A DNA stretch of 64,000 nt from Mucilaginibacter sp. L196 (GTDB taxonomy: Bacteria; Bacteroidota; Bacteroidia; Sphingobacteriales; Sphingobacteriaceae): NCBI RefSeq assembly GCF_009765905.1, contig NZ_LMUO01000006.1, positions 298,676 through 362,675 on the forward strand. Direction: 5' to 3'. Shown here piece after piece: positions 8,911-18,360 of this stretch (position 1 is its first letter; the number at the start of each line of letters is the position of its first letter). The translations under genes and the position numbers were made by a program. The notes under the pieces were generated by a model. The model saw nothing but the letters and a program-made list of their open reading frames with translations, ran no database searches and was not told the origin of the DNA.

Positions 8911-9567
8911 ATGGCAGTAGTATACCGGCATCGGGTTGATGATGATACAGAATTCGCGCTTTGGAAGATCGAGGAAAAAGCTGCCGATCTGTACAAACAA
9001 TTACAGTTGGATGAGCAGGAAAAGGCTTATTTCGACAAGATTAGCGCCAGTAAACGCCACCTGCACTGGCTGGGCACCCGTGTGCTTTTACGTACCATGC
9101 TGCGTACCGATGAATACATCGACTGTAAAGTTGATGCGCATGGCAAGCCCTACCTGGTTAATTTGCCTTATCATATATCTTTTAGTCACTCGTTTGATTA
9201 TGCCGCAGTGATGATCAGTAAAAATGGAACGGTGGGCATAGACATTGAATTGATAAAGGAAAAGGTTGAGCGCATTGCCAACAAGTTTTTGCAGGCCGAT
9301 GAACTGGCTTTTATTGATAAGGATGAGCATCGCATACAACACCTGTATATTTGCTGGTGCGCCAAAGAGGCTATTTATAAGTGTTACGGCCAAAAGGAAG
9401 TATCATTTGTGGATAATATACATTTAACGCAATTTAGTTTTTCTGAAGCAGGTACGCTGAATGCCCGCCTGCATAAAGGTATTGTTGATAAAAACTATAA
9501 AGTTGAATACCTACAGTACGGGGATTATATGATAGGCTATGTGAAGGGAGAACCGGATGAAGAATAA
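8911..9567 (+). CDS. 4'-phosphopantetheinyl transferase superfamily protein
   Basis: 218 residues. The two family signatures are present: VGIDIELIKEKVERI (metal-binding Asp) and WCAKEAIYKCYGQKE (Glu and Lys). The enzyme moves phosphopantetheine from CoA to a Ser of an acyl or peptidyl carrier protein. Its length and pseudo-dimeric layout fit the Sfp/AcpT side of the family rather than the short AcpS. The 3' end overlaps lipB by 11 nt, so translation is probably coupled. This makes biological sense because LipB uses octanoyl groups carried on phosphopantetheinylated ACP. No polyketide or peptide synthetase lies nearby. Confidence 0.88.
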   Translation: MAVVYRHRVDDDTEFALWKIEEKAADLYKQLQLDEQEKAYFDKISASKRHLHWLGTRVLLRTMLRTDEYIDCKVDAHGKPYLVNLPYHISFSHSFDYAAVMISKNGTVGIDIELIKEKVERIANKFLQADELAFIDKDEHRIQHLYICWCAKEAIYKCYGQKEVSFVDNIHLTQFSFSEAGTLNARLHKGIVDKNYKVEYLQYGDYMIGYVKGEPDEE

Positions 9568-10294
9568 ACAGGTATTATTTGATGATTGGGGCCTGATTGA
9601 TTATAAAGAAGCCTGGGAAAAACAGGAAGAAATATTCAACAGCACGGTTAAGTTAAAAACGGATATACGTAACCATCAAAATGCTATTATAGCTGCTGGT
9701 GAATTGCCTGATGAAGAAACTACGTTAACACCCAATTATCTGATATTTTGCGAGCATCCGCATGTTTATACTTTAGGCAAAAGCGGCAAGTTTGAACATT
9801 TGTTATTGGATGAACAAGGCTTAAAGGATAAGGATGCCGTTTATTACCCGGTAAACCGTGGCGGCGATATTACTTATCATGGGCCGGGCCAAATTGTGGG
9901 CTACCCGATACTGGATCTTGATAATTTTTTCACCGATATACACCTGTATCTGCGTACCCTTGAAGAAGCGGTAATACTAACACTGGCAGATTATGGTTTG
10001 CAGGCTGGCAGATACCCCGGCTACACCGGTGTTTGGTTTGATGCCGATAATGAACGCGCCCGTAAAATTTGCGCCATGGGCGTGCGTTGCAGCAGGTGGG
10101 TAACCATGCATGGTTTCGCATTAAATGTAAATACTGACTTGAGTTACTTTAATAACATGATACCCTGCGGTATTGATGACAAGGCGGTAACATCGCTAAA
10201 AGTAGAATTAGGTAAAGAAGTTGATATTAATGAAGTTAAAAAAATCCTTAAACACCATATTTCCGTATTATTCAATATGGAGATTAAAGGATGA
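9557..10294 (+). CDS. lipB: Octanoyl-[acyl-carrier-protein]:protein N-octanoyltransferase LipB
   Basis: 245 residues. It carries the LipB motifs in order: EHPHVYTLGKSGK, RGGDITYHGPGQIVGYP, then the Lys-containing KICAMGVRCSRWVTMHGFALNV and the catalytic Cys of PCGI. The enzyme transfers octanoate from ACP to lipoyl domains of oxo-acid dehydrogenases and GcvH, the first step of lipoate synthesis. The start is fixed by the ATG inside the end of the upstream gene, and the 3' end overlaps the SGNH gene by 4 nt (ATGA), so the three genes form a coupled operon. lipA is not in the window. Confidence 0.95.
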   Translation: MKNKQVLFDDWGLIDYKEAWEKQEEIFNSTVKLKTDIRNHQNAIIAAGELPDEETTLTPNYLIFCEHPHVYTLGKSGKFEHLLLDEQGLKDKDAVYYPVNRGGDITYHGPGQIVGYPILDLDNFFTDIHLYLRTLEEAVILTLADYGLQAGRYPGYTGVWFDADNERARKICAMGVRCSRWVTMHGFALNVNTDLSYFNNMIPCGIDDKAVTSLKVELGKEVDINEVKKILKHHISVLFNMEIKG

Positions 10295-11025
10295 GGACAT
10301 TACAATTAATAATATTTTCGATAATCGCGTTTGCGGGGTGTACTAAAAAACCTGATATGACGGCCGGTAACAATTACACTAAAGATACTACTACTTTGAA
10401 AATAGTTAATACCGACACCATCAGATACCTGGCTCTAGGCGATTCCTATACCATAGGTGAAGCTGAGCCGCTTGCTGAATCCTTCCCATATCAGCTTACT
10501 GATACCTTGAAAAACTTAGGGTTCAAAGCGCAAAACCCGTTAATTATCGCCACCACAGGCTGGACCTCACTGGATTTGATCAGTGCAATTTCTGCACACG
10601 CTCCTTTACAAAACAACTACGACTTTGTCACCTTATTAATAGGTGTAAACGACCAATACCAGGGCGGTAGCCAAACCGCCTATCGCAGCAATTTTATACA
10701 GTTATTGCACACCGCAATAGCCTATGCTAAAGGGGATAAAACCCGGGTTTTTGTTTTGTCGATACCAGATTATGGGGTAACCCCTTTTGCCGGCGGCGAG
10801 GATGCAACTATAGGCCCACAGATAGATGCGTTTAATGCGATCAACTTGCAGGAAAGTTATAACGCCGGTGTAAATTACCTGGATATTACCGGCATATCCC
10901 GCGAAGCGGCAACAAACAGCGCTTTGATAGCACCGGATGGCTTGCATCCTTCAGCTTTGATGTACGCGCAGTGGGTAGCCAAGTTATTTCCCATGGTTAT
11001 TGCAAGGATCAATAAAGCCAACTAA
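10291..11025 (+). CDS. SGNH/GDSL-family hydrolase lipoprotein
   Basis: 244 residues. An N-terminal signal ends in a lipobox-like AFAGC, so the mature protein is probably lipid-anchored. The SGNH blocks are clear: block I LALGDSYTIGE with the nucleophilic Ser, block III LIGVNDQYQGG with the Asn, and block V DGLHPSALMYAQW with the catalytic Asp and His. The family includes esterases, lipases and carbohydrate acetylesterases; the substrate cannot be set from sequence. Its ATG overlaps the lipB stop, so it is the last gene of the three-gene operon. Confidence 0.88.
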   Translation: MRTLQLIIFSIIAFAGCTKKPDMTAGNNYTKDTTTLKIVNTDTIRYLALGDSYTIGEAEPLAESFPYQLTDTLKNLGFKAQNPLIIATTGWTSLDLISAISAHAPLQNNYDFVTLLIGVNDQYQGGSQTAYRSNFIQLLHTAIAYAKGDKTRVFVLSIPDYGVTPFAGGEDATIGPQIDAFNAINLQESYNAGVNYLDITGISREAATNSALIAPDGLHPSALMYAQWVAKLFPMVIARINKAN

Positions 11026-11048
11026 GGTTTTATAATAACATTCCATAT

Positions 11049-11204
11049 GTGTTCAGAAGATGAGATTTGCTTCTTTGCTAATAATTTTTTGATAAAAAAG
11101 TAATTTGTCATGCTGAAGGATGAAGCATCTGTACGGGTGTAAACTACTTTACAGATTCTTCGCTATGCTCAGAATGACATTCCTTTTCTAATCTTCCAAA
11201 CACC
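11049..11204 (+). repeat. Family A MITE-like element, extended copy A1
   Basis: The core at 11107-11178 is an inverted repeat whose right arm reads AGATTCTTCGCTATGCTCAG and whose left arm has drifted. The interior carries GGTGTAAACTACTT. Outer terminal inverted repeats are GTGTTCAGAAGAT on the left and ATCTTCCAAACACC on the right. The right end stops 5 bp short of the sdaA stop codon. Homology to copy A2 extends over the whole roughly 155 bp in the same orientation. Confidence 0.75.
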
Positions 11205-11209
11205 TATCA

Positions 11210-12637
11210 TTAACACTCCGGCAAACTCAGCGGGATGTTTATGGCCAGGCCACCATCAGATGTTTCTTTGTATTTGGAGTTCATGTCCTGCGCGGTTTGC
11301 CACATGGTTTTCACTACGGCATCTAAGCTTACTTTGGCGTTCTCCGGGTTACTTTGCAGGGCCAGTTGTGAGGCTGTAATGGCTTTTATAGCGCCCATGG
11401 TATTACGTTCGATACAAGGCACCTGCACCAGGCCGCCTATAGGGTCGCAGGTTAAACCCAGGTGATGTTCCATGGCAATCTCTGCCGCCATTAATACTTG
11501 TCGCTGTGTGCCGCCCAAACACTCGGTTAAAGCAGCTGCTGCCATAGCTGATGATACACCGATTTCTGCCTGGCAGCCGCCCATCGCGGCCGATATAGTT
11601 GCGCCCTTTTTAAAGATACTGCCAACCTCTGACGCGGTGAATATAAATTGGATGATCTTATCATCAGTAAAACCATTGCAAAAACATACATAGTACATCA
11701 GCACAGCTGGTATAACCCCGGCCGCCCCGTTAGTTGGCGCGGTTACTACTCTACCGAAGGAAGCGTTCTCCTCGTTAATGGCCAGGGCAAAACAGCTCAC
11801 CCAATCTAATATATTTTTAAAACCTTCGCCGGTTTGGCGTATGGCGCTTACCCATTCATCAAAATTATTGTAGGTATTACTGCCGATGAGTTTTTTGTTA
11901 AGATTTGCGGCACGGCGTGATACATTTAACCCACCGGGTAAATTGCCTTTGGTGTGGCTACCGCGATACATGCATTCCTTCATCACCCGGAAGATATTCA
12001 GCACACCTGATTTGGTTTCCTGCTCACTGCGCCAGGCCAGTTCATTTTCCATCACCACTTCGGAGATTTTCAGGCCTGTTTTCATGCACCAGTGCAGCAA
12101 ATCGCCTGCAGTATCAATCGGGAACGGCAGGTCGACCTCATTTTTATTTTGGTTTCGCGCGCCCTCTTTAACCACAAAACCTCCGCCTATAGAATAAAAT
12201 GTTGCAGATAAAGCTTTATCCCCCATTAACAATGCCTGAAAGGTTACCGCATTAGGATGGAACGGCAAGCTTTCGTTAAACAGGAAAAGCAGGTCATCAT
12301 CAAATCTGAAATCAATTTGCGTGTTGCCTGCCAGCATTAATTTATGTGAGGTTTTTATGGAGTTGATCTTGGAGTCTATAGCGTTAACATCAAACGTTAC
12401 CGGGTCATCGCCGCTGAGGCCTAACAGGATGGCTATATCGGTACCGTGCCCTTTGCCTGTTTTTGCAAGTGAGCCGTAGAGTAAGATCTTTATCCCCTCA
12501 ACCAATTCTAAAGCTTGTTCCTGCTCCAGCATTTGAACAAATTGCTGTGCCGCCCGCCATGGGCCAAGCGTATGAGAGCTGGACGGGCCTATCCCGATCT
12601 TAAACATATCGAAAACGGAAATTTGCTCTCTTTGCAT
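11210..12637 (-). CDS. sdaA: L-serine ammonia-lyase, iron-sulfur-dependent, single chain
   Basis: 475 residues, the fused alpha/beta form. The N-terminal beta domain starts [20 protein letters not shown] and the C-terminal alpha domain has [18 protein letters not shown] and [18 protein letters not shown], whose Cys residues fit the oxygen-sensitive [4Fe-4S] site. It deaminates L-serine to pyruvate and ammonia. It is a single-gene unit between the convergent SGNH gene and mscS. No -7 box is obvious before the start. A family A repeat lies immediately on each side of the gene, and the upstream copy (12669-12828) occupies the likely promoter region. Confidence 0.95.
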   Translation of the reverse strand: MQREQISVFDMFKIGIGPSSSHTLGPWRAAQQFVQMLEQEQALELVEGIKILLYGSLAKTGKGHGTDIAILLGLSGDDPVTFDVNAIDSKINSIKTSHKLMLAGNTQIDFRFDDDLLFLFNESLPFHPNAVTFQALLMGDKALSATFYSIGGGFVVKEGARNQNKNEVDLPFPIDTAGDLLHWCMKTGLKISEVVMENELAWRSEQETKSGVLNIFRVMKECMYRGSHTKGNLPGGLNVSRRAANLNKKLIGSNTYNNFDEWVSAIRQTGEGFKNILDWVSCFALAINEENASFGRVVTAPTNGAAGVIPAVLMYYVCFCNGFTDDKIIQFIFTASEVGSIFKKGATISAAMGGCQAEIGVSSAMAAAALTECLGGTQRQVLMAAEIAMEHHLGLTCDPIGGLVQVPCIERNTMGAIKAITASQLALQSNPENAKVSLDAVVKTMWQTAQDMNSKYKETSDGGLAINIPLSLPEC

Positions 12638-12668
12638 TGGGTCAGTTATGTTAAATTGGTCTCATCTC

Positions 12669-12828
12669 CACAGCTGTTCGGAAGATTAGATTTGCTTCTT
12701 TTCTAATGAATCTTTTATAAAAATGATTTGTCATTCTGAGCATAGCGAAGAATCTGTAGGGTGCAAACTACTTTACAGATTCTTCGTTATGCTCAGAATG
12801 ACACTCTTCTTGATCTTTAGAACACCTA
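12669..12828 (+). mobile_element. Family A MITE-like element, copy A2, with flanking 12-bp direct repeat
   Basis: The core at 12730-12802 is a nearly perfect 29-bp inverted repeat (one C/T mismatch) around GGGTGCAAACTACTT. Outer inverted ends are AGCTGTTCGGAAGAT and ATCTTTAGAACACCT. The same 12 bases, TGGTCTCATCTC, occur at 12657-12668 and 12829-12840, directly outside the element, as a target-site duplication would. No protein is encoded, so it would be non-autonomous. Confidence 0.65.
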
Positions 12829-12874
12829 TGGTCTCATCTCTCTCTGCATTCGAGATGACAATGGTCAAATCTAG

Positions 12875-13660
12875 TTACATTCCCGGTAACTTAATACCGC
12901 CGGATACTAAATCATTTATTATTTTTTCGTGCAGCGCAAGTCGCGTGGTTCCAAAATCTGATGGATTTACCCAAACATTTACAACAAACTTTACACCGTC
13001 AACTTCTAATGCAGATATGCCTACCTTGTTACGCGGGTCGGGTAAAATATTGGGGGTAACTTTTATCGCATCCAAAATAATTGTTTTAACCTGCTCAACA
13101 TTGGCTGCGTAACCTAATTTTATCTCAAAATCCAACCGGCGTTTACCTTCGCGGGTAACGTTTACTATTACTTCGTTAAATAATTTACCGTTGGGGATGA
13201 TAACCGTTTTATTATCAGCTGTAATTAATACGGTGTAAAATATTTGTATGGTGGTTACTACACCATCCTGGCCCTGGGCAACAATGTTATCGTCAATCTG
13301 AAACGGTTTTAACATTAATATTAACACACCACCGGCAAAGTTTTGTAAAGTGCCTGATAGGGCCAAACCCGCTGCAACACCAAATGCGCCAATAATAGTA
13401 CTAAATATAGTTAGCTGGAAGCCAATTACTGACATCACCAAAATGATGAGCAATATGTAGAGCGATGTTATAGTAAGACTTAGAAAGAATGGTTGTAGTG
13501 AAGAGTGAACCTTCCGTTTAGACATTTGAGCGCGAAGGCGCCCGGCTACAACTTTTATAAGCCAAAGGCCTATAAATAATATTATTAATCCTATTATGAT
13601 TAGGGGGCCAATGTCGAGCGCCCAATCATAGGCTTTATCGTAGAACTTCGTTAGCTTCAT
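12875..13660 (-). CDS. Small-conductance mechanosensitive channel, MscS family
   Basis: 261 residues, compact MscS layout. Three N-terminal membrane segments are visible (about 17-38, 60-82 and 85-110). The pore-lining TM3 is FGVAAGLALSGTLQNFAGGVLILMLKPF in two joined parts, rich in Ala and Gly as expected. A soluble beta domain follows (VTTIQIFYTVLITADNKTVIIPNGKLFN) and a C-terminal alpha/beta domain. It releases ions and osmolytes from the cytosol on hypo-osmotic shock. Monocistronic by spacing. Confidence 0.93.
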   Translation of the reverse strand: MKLTKFYDKAYDWALDIGPLIIIGLIILFIGLWLIKVVAGRLRAQMSKRKVHSSLQPFFLSLTITSLYILLIILVMSVIGFQLTIFSTIIGAFGVAAGLALSGTLQNFAGGVLILMLKPFQIDDNIVAQGQDGVVTTIQIFYTVLITADNKTVIIPNGKLFNEVIVNVTREGKRRLDFEIKLGYAANVEQVKTIILDAIKVTPNILPDPRNKVGISALEVDGVKFVVNVWVNPSDFGTTRLALHEKIINDLVSGGIKLPGM

Positions 13661-13871
13661 AGTGAAGGCACGAAGTTAGTAAATTAATTATTTACCGTAA
13701 ATAGATATAAAAAGCTCAGGGCCTTTAAAAAACAACCACTCAACTATGTGAGATTGGATGTGTCTGGTTTTTTGTGTTAACTGTTTCATGTTGTCGGTTA
13801 TTCAAATGCCATGCCTGAAATCAATTGTATCAGATATGTTATTCAAATTTACGACGAAAAGTGTGATTTAG

Positions 13872-13901
13872 ATTTATTAATCAATCATTTGATTAATAAA
13901 T
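13872..13901. repeat. AT-rich perfect 13-bp inverted repeat
   Basis: Arms ATTTATTAATCAA and TTGATTAATAAAT flank a 4-nt TCAT loop. It lies 46 bp beyond the groEL terminator and about 210 bp before mscS. It could be a second hairpin behind groEL or a protein-binding site; nothing in the sequence decides. Confidence 0.55.
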
Positions 13902-13947
13902 GACACTCGATTTACTTCGATATGACTTTTCCATCGCCCTAAAGCAA

Positions 13948-13981
13948 AAAACCCTTGTCTGTTATAACAGACAAGGGTTTT
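13948..13981. terminator. Terminator of groES-groEL
   Basis: A perfect 34-bp palindrome (17-bp arms starting AAAACCCTTGTCTG) lies 38 bp after the groEL stop codon. On the minus strand it runs into a T-rich tract. Confidence 0.9.
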
Positions 13982-14018
13982 GTTTTAGTGATCAGAGACT
14001 GGAAGCGAAGCTTTACGA

Positions 14019-15656
14019 TTACATCATGCCGCCCATACCGCCGCCGCCCATTGGAGGCATACCACCACCTTTTTCATCTTCAGGATCATCAGCTAACACA
14101 CACTCGGTAGTTAACAACATTGATGCGATTGAAGCTGCATTCTCTAATGCTACACGGCCAACTTTAGTTGGGTCGATAACACCGGCTGCAATTAGGTTTT
14201 CGTATTTATCAGTACGTGCGTTGTAACCAAAGTCACCTGTACCTTCTTTAACTTTTTGTACTACGATTGAACCTTCGATACCTGCATTTTCGCAGATCTG
14301 ACGTAAAGGCTCTTCGATAGCGCGACGGATGATCTGGATACCAGTGTTCTCATCTTCGTTCTCACCTTTAAGGTCAGCTAAAGCTGCAACCGCACGGATG
14401 AAAGCAACACCACCACCAGCAACAATGCCTTCTTCAACAGCGGCACGGGTTGCGTGTAATGCATCGTCAACACGATCTTTCTTTTCTTTCATTTCAACTT
14501 CAGAAGCTGCACCGATATATAATACCGCAACACCGCCAGATAATTTGGCTAAACGTTCCTGTAATTTTTCTTTATCGTAGTCAGAAGTTGTAGTTTCAAT
14601 TTGTGAGCGAATTTCGCCAACACGACCTTTAATGGCTTCAGCTTCGCCGTTACCATTAATTAGGGTAGTGTTATCTTTATCGATAGTGATTTTTTCAGCT
14701 TGGCCTAACATGCTTAGTTCAGCGCTTTCTAATTTAAAGCCTCTTTCTTCAGATATTACAGTACCACCAGTAAGGATAGCGATATCCTCTAACATTGCTT
14801 TACGACGATCGCCAAAACCTGGTGCTTTAACAGCAGCGACTTTTAGTGAGCCGCGAATTTTATTAACTACTAATGTAGCTAATGCTTCGCCGTCTAAATC
14901 TTCAGCAATAATTAATAGTGGTTTACCAGTTTGAACTTGTTTTTCCAAAATTGGAAGAAGTTCTTTCATGGAAGAGATTTTTTTGTCGTAGATAAGGATA
15001 TAAGGGTTATCCAATTCTACTTCCATTTTATCAGAGTTGGTTACAAAGTAAGGAGATAAGTAACCACGGTCAAACTGCATACCTTCAACAGTTTTAACTT
15101 CAGTTTCAGTTCCTTTAGCTTCTTCAACAGTGATAACGCCTGAAGTACCAACTTTTTTCATCGCGTCAGCAATCATTTCGCCAATAACTTCATCGTTATT
15201 TGCTGAGATTGATGCTACTTGTTTGATCTTGCTGAAATCATCGCCAACGTCTTGTTTTTGTGATCTTAGGTTTTCAACAACAACTTTAACCGCTTTATCA
15301 ATACCGCGTTTCAAATCCATTGGGTTTGCACCAGCAGCTACGTTTTTAACACCAGCAGTAACAATTGCCTGTGCTAATACAGTTGCAGTAGTAGTTCCAT
15401 CACCTGCTATATCGGCAGTTTTTGAAGCAACTTCTTTAACCATTTGAGCGCCCATGTTTTCAATGGCGTCTTTTAGTTCAATTTCTTTAGCTACAGATAC
15501 ACCATCTTTAGTGATAACTGGTGAACCGAATTTTTTATCGATAATTACGTGACGACCTTTTGGGCCTAATGTTACTTTAACTGCATTAGCTAAAATATCA
15601 ACACCGCGTTTTAGAGCGTCGCGTGCTTCAACATTGTATTTAACTTGTTTTGACAT
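14019..15656 (-). CDS. groEL: Chaperonin GroEL (60 kDa)
   Basis: 545 residues, standard length. Full-length family match from the N-terminus ([19 protein letters not shown]) through the ATP-binding block [15 protein letters not shown] to the Gly/Met-rich C-terminal tail (GGMGGMM). Forms the double-ring cage that folds cytosolic proteins with ATP and GroES. It follows groES with a 59-nt gap and ends at a strong terminator, so the two form their own transcription unit. Confidence 0.98.
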   Translation of the reverse strand: MSKQVKYNVEARDALKRGVDILANAVKVTLGPKGRHVIIDKKFGSPVITKDGVSVAKEIELKDAIENMGAQMVKEVASKTADIAGDGTTTATVLAQAIVTAGVKNVAAGANPMDLKRGIDKAVKVVVENLRSQKQDVGDDFSKIKQVASISANNDEVIGEMIADAMKKVGTSGVITVEEAKGTETEVKTVEGMQFDRGYLSPYFVTNSDKMEVELDNPYILIYDKKISSMKELLPILEKQVQTGKPLLIIAEDLDGEALATLVVNKIRGSLKVAAVKAPGFGDRRKAMLEDIAILTGGTVISEERGFKLESAELSMLGQAEKITIDKDNTTLINGNGEAEAIKGRVGEIRSQIETTTSDYDKEKLQERLAKLSGGVAVLYIGAASEVEMKEKKDRVDDALHATRAAVEEGIVAGGGVAFIRAVAALADLKGENEDENTGIQIIRRAIEEPLRQICENAGIEGSIVVQKVKEGTGDFGYNARTDKYENLIAAGVIDPTKVGRVALENAASIASMLLTTECVLADDPEDEKGGGMPPMGGGGMGGMM

Positions 15657-15715
15657 TTTAATTTTTTATTTGATGGATGTTTTTAATAAGTATTATAATT
15701 GATGATACCAGGTGA

Positions 15716-16009
15716 TTAAACAATCACGTAGACATCAGACTCTCTCATAACTAAATAATCTTTGCCTTCGATAGGGAATTCCTGACCGGCAAATTTACCG
15801 TAGATAACTTTATCGCCCGCTTTAACTGTCATTGGGATTAATGTACCGGTTGTGTCAGCATAACGGCCAGGGCCTACTGCCACTACTGTTCCGTATTGAG
15901 GTTTTTCTTGTGCGGTTTCAGGAATGTAAATACCTGAAGCAGTTTTTGTCTCAGCCGGAGCAGCTTCAATTATTATTCTGTCTCCAAGAGGTTTCACGTT
16001 TAATGACAT
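15716..16009 (-). CDS. groES: Co-chaperonin GroES (10 kDa)
   Basis: 97 residues. Typical GroES sequence: LNVKPLGDRIIIEAA at the N-terminus, the mobile loop around TKTASGIYIPETAQEKPQYG, and the closing GKDYLVMRESDVYVIV. It caps the GroEL ring. It is the first gene of the groES-groEL unit. The 250-bp region upstream holds no CIRCE element (the HrcA operator), so heat-shock control must work in another way. Confidence 0.97.
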   Translation of the reverse strand: MSLNVKPLGDRIIIEAAPAETKTASGIYIPETAQEKPQYGTVVAVGPGRYADTTGTLIPMTVKAGDKVIYGKFAGQEFPIEGKDYLVMRESDVYVIV

Positions 16010-16209
16010 AATGATATAACTATTTTAAATTTATAAAAGTTTGTGTTTATGGTTGCAATTGTACATCAACTGTGCCAAGCCTGTGTAATCTCTCACATTG
16101 GCATATAATTCTTTTAATTCTGTTTTATTGTCAGCTAAGGTTAAATGGCTTATGCCTGCTTAACATTAATTAAATATTCCGATGTCAAGGTGGCAGTAAC
16201 TTATAAGCA

Positions 16210-16243
16210 AAAAAGCCATCCGTTAGTTAACGGATGGCTTTTT
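16210..16243. terminator. Terminator after secG
   Basis: Perfect 16-bp arms starting AAAAAGCCATCCGTTA with a 2-nt centre. It lies 18 bp past the secG stop and ends the miaB-to-secG operon on the minus strand (T-run follows). It also insulates groES. Confidence 0.9.
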
Positions 16244-16261
16244 AAAATCCTTTATTAAAAA

Positions 16262-16636
16262 CTATTTAGCAGGTGCCGGTGTAGTAGCAGGTGCCTGTTG
16301 TTGAGGCTGTGCTGTACCCGGTGCAGCAAATGGAGTTGCAGCGCCGCTATTGGTAGGTTTTGATAGTTCTTTAGTTTTTTCTAATTGATCTTTAGTATCA
16401 ACTTTATTTGCGCCGCCTTTAACAGCAACGTTAATAGCTAATGATAATACCATTAAGCCTATGGCTAAAACCCAGGTACCTTTTTCTAAAAAGTCGCCGG
16501 TTTTTTGCACACCCATTAGTTGAGATGAGCTTGAAAAATTAGATGATAAACCACCACCCTTAGGGTTTTGGATTAATACAATAAGGCCTAAACACACACA
16601 AACGATGATGGCTATGATCAATAATAATAAATACAT
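16262..16636 (-). CDS. secG: Preprotein translocase subunit SecG
   Basis: 124 residues. Two membrane helices (about 1-22 and 50-72) flank the conserved loop VLIQNPKGGGLSSNFSSSSQLMGVQKT, read here in two parts around residue 30, followed by a low-complexity Ala/Pro/Gln tail as is common in Bacteroidota SecG. It is the small accessory subunit of the SecYEG inner-membrane channel. It follows the acidic protein gene by 11 nt and is the last gene before a strong terminator. Confidence 0.93.
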   Translation of the reverse strand: MYLLLLIIAIIVCVCLGLIVLIQNPKGGGLSSNFSSSSQLMGVQKTGDFLEKGTWVLAIGLMVLSLAINVAVKGGANKVDTKDQLEKTKELSKPTNSGAATPFAAPGTAQPQQQAPATTPAPAK

Positions 16637-16647
16637 TTCTTTTTATA

Positions 16648-18360
16648 TTAATTTGTTTTCTTTTCTAATTCTTCAATTTGGCTCGCAAAGTAACGGCTTT
16701 TTTCCGGGAATTTCAACATCAATTTTTTATAAGTGGCTATAGCCTTAGGATATAGCATTTGGTCGATATAAATTTGAGCCAGTGTTTCGGTTACCAGGTT
16801 GGCATGATCCTCTGAACTTTTTTTGGCTTTGTTTTCGTTATCCAATTTTTCGCCGGTTTGAGGCTTTATTTGCGGTACTTCCTGTATAAAGCGTTCAATT
16901 ATTTTATCCTCTTTTACTTTAGGGTTAAAAGCTATAGGCTGATCGGAGGTATGTTGTTCCAGATCTTCAACCGAAGTAAGGTGAAAAATATTTTCTACAT
17001 ACTGTTGCTGCAATTCATCAGCTGGGTTTTGCTTAATGCTTTGAGTGGTATCCAGCTTAAACTCCACATAAGGCTGGTATATGCCTGAGTGCTCCTTACG
17101 TGTTTTATCCAACCACCACATAAAGCTGTACGGCATTTTTTCGTCGTGATATTTTGAAACAGTAATGTAAGGTTCTTCTTTTTTAGCAGATGTATTATTT
17201 TCAAGTACAGAAGCTACGGCTGGTTCAAAAGAATCTCTTGTTTGCGTTTCTTCAACATTTTTTTCGGCAGGCTCTTTATGCTCGCGAAAAGCTTTATCAA
17301 ACACAAAAAAGTCAGTAGAAACAATGTTGTTCATGATCAGCTTTTCAGCTTCATCATTCATATCAACCTTGCGGTCGGTATTTGCCGCAGGCTCTTGCCT
17401 GGCGGCGGCAGGCTGATCTTCGGCCAATGCATCCGCGAATGGCGGAACATAGTGCTCCGTTGCCGCTTGTTCTTCCTGCTGTTTAGCGAAGATATCTTCG
17501 TTAGCCAGGTTTATATCATCAATGCTTACAATTTCGTCGTAAACATCATCATTAATCGGTTGGACAAAATACGAATCTAAATCTTCAAGCGAAATTTGCT
17601 GCTCAACAATATTATCTTCTTTTTCTATCAGTCCATCCAAAACAGGGACAGGCGGCTCATTGATCTGTACAGGGATTTCAGTATTGACTTCTGGTTCTTC
17701 ATCCTCATCAATTTCTATCTCATTATAAGGAATCTGCTCCAATACCGAATCTTTTTGTTCGGTAAGCGGCGGAAGATCCTCTACTCCATTAGCAGGCAAC
17801 TCTTCATGCTGGCCTTCAGCCTGTATTTCCTTATTATGGAATACACCTTCTACCGGCGTTATTTCTTCATAAATTTCCGATGCTTCTTCCTCATGTATTT
17901 CAACAGGGTTTGGATGAGCTTCGGTATGAATTATTGGCGATTCAGCAATTTCCTCTGTTACCGGGAAATCCTCTTCTCCTACCCATGGCGCTAAGAGCAA
18001 GTCATCGTTGCCGCCTTCAATTTCGGCTTCAACAGTATTGGCAGTTGAATTATTTGATTTAATTATTTGCTCCGCAGATACTATTGATAAGCTATCAGCA
18101 TCATGCGTTAATTTATACAAAACCCTGGGGTTAGCATAAACTACAGCCTGGTTTAAATTTTCGCCATCGGTGGCATGCACCAGTAATGCATGCAAAATGC
18201 CGCTCTGCGGGTTTTCGGCAATTAATTGCTGTAAATTGTACGCATGTTCTCCGTGCTTACCAGCCGGATTGGCTAATAAGTCCCATAAAAGTTGGGTCCT
18301 GGTATTGTTTACTTGCTGATCCACTTGGGTTGAAACTACGAATTGCTTACCAATTTGCAA
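16648..18360 (-). CDS. Acidic, disordered protein with C-terminal TPR-like segment
   Basis: 570 residues, no signal peptide and no recognised family. Residues about 1-100 look ordered ([16 protein letters not shown]...), about 110-430 are very rich in Glu, Asp, Pro and Val and look disordered, and the end is a TPR-like helical pair ([38 protein letters not shown]). The start overlaps the end of lptE by 14 nt, and secG follows after 11 nt, so it is tightly built into an envelope-biogenesis operon. A cytoplasmic scaffold or tether is one guess; the function is not known to me. Confidence 0.75.
   Translation of the reverse strand: MQIGKQFVVSTQVDQQVNNTRTQLLWDLLANPAGKHGEHAYNLQQLIAENPQSGILHALLVHATDGENLNQAVVYANPRVLYKLTHDADSLSIVSAEQIIKSNNSTANTVEAEIEGGNDDLLLAPWVGEEDFPVTEEIAESPIIHTEAHPNPVEIHEEEASEIYEEITPVEGVFHNKEIQAEGQHEELPANGVEDLPPLTEQKDSVLEQIPYNEIEIDEDEEPEVNTEIPVQINEPPVPVLDGLIEKEDNIVEQQISLEDLDSYFVQPINDDVYDEIVSIDDINLANEDIFAKQQEEQAATEHYVPPFADALAEDQPAAARQEPAANTDRKVDMNDEAEKLIMNNIVSTDFFVFDKAFREHKEPAEKNVEETQTRDSFEPAVASVLENNTSAKKEEPYITVSKYHDEKMPYSFMWWLDKTRKEHSGIYQPYVEFKLDTTQSIKQNPADELQQQYVENIFHLTSVEDLEQHTSDQPIAFNPKVKEDKIIERFIQEVPQIKPQTGEKLDNENKAKKSSEDHANLVTETLAQIYIDQMLYPKAIATYKKLMLKFPEKSRYFASQIEELEKKTN

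Larger units (their letters stand above)
13661..14018. other. 358-bp intergenic region between groEL and mscS
   Basis: There is no credible gene. It contains the groEL terminator (13948-13981), an AT-rich hairpin (13872-13901) and, nearest mscS, the presumed mscS promoter, for which I see no clear -7 box. Confidence 0.6.

Noticed and set aside
12723..13112. 129-codon plus-strand ORF
   Set aside because: It begins in the family A repeat A2 and then runs antisense to mscS.
16061..16080. Possible sigma-54 promoter for groES (TTGGCACAGTTGATGTA on the minus strand)
   Set aside because: The GG and the 10-nt spacing fit, but the nearly invariant -12 GC is GT. A sigma-54 activator gene nearby is not enough support.
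16010..16209. CIRCE operator before groES
   Set aside because: No TTAGCACTC inverted repeat could be found.
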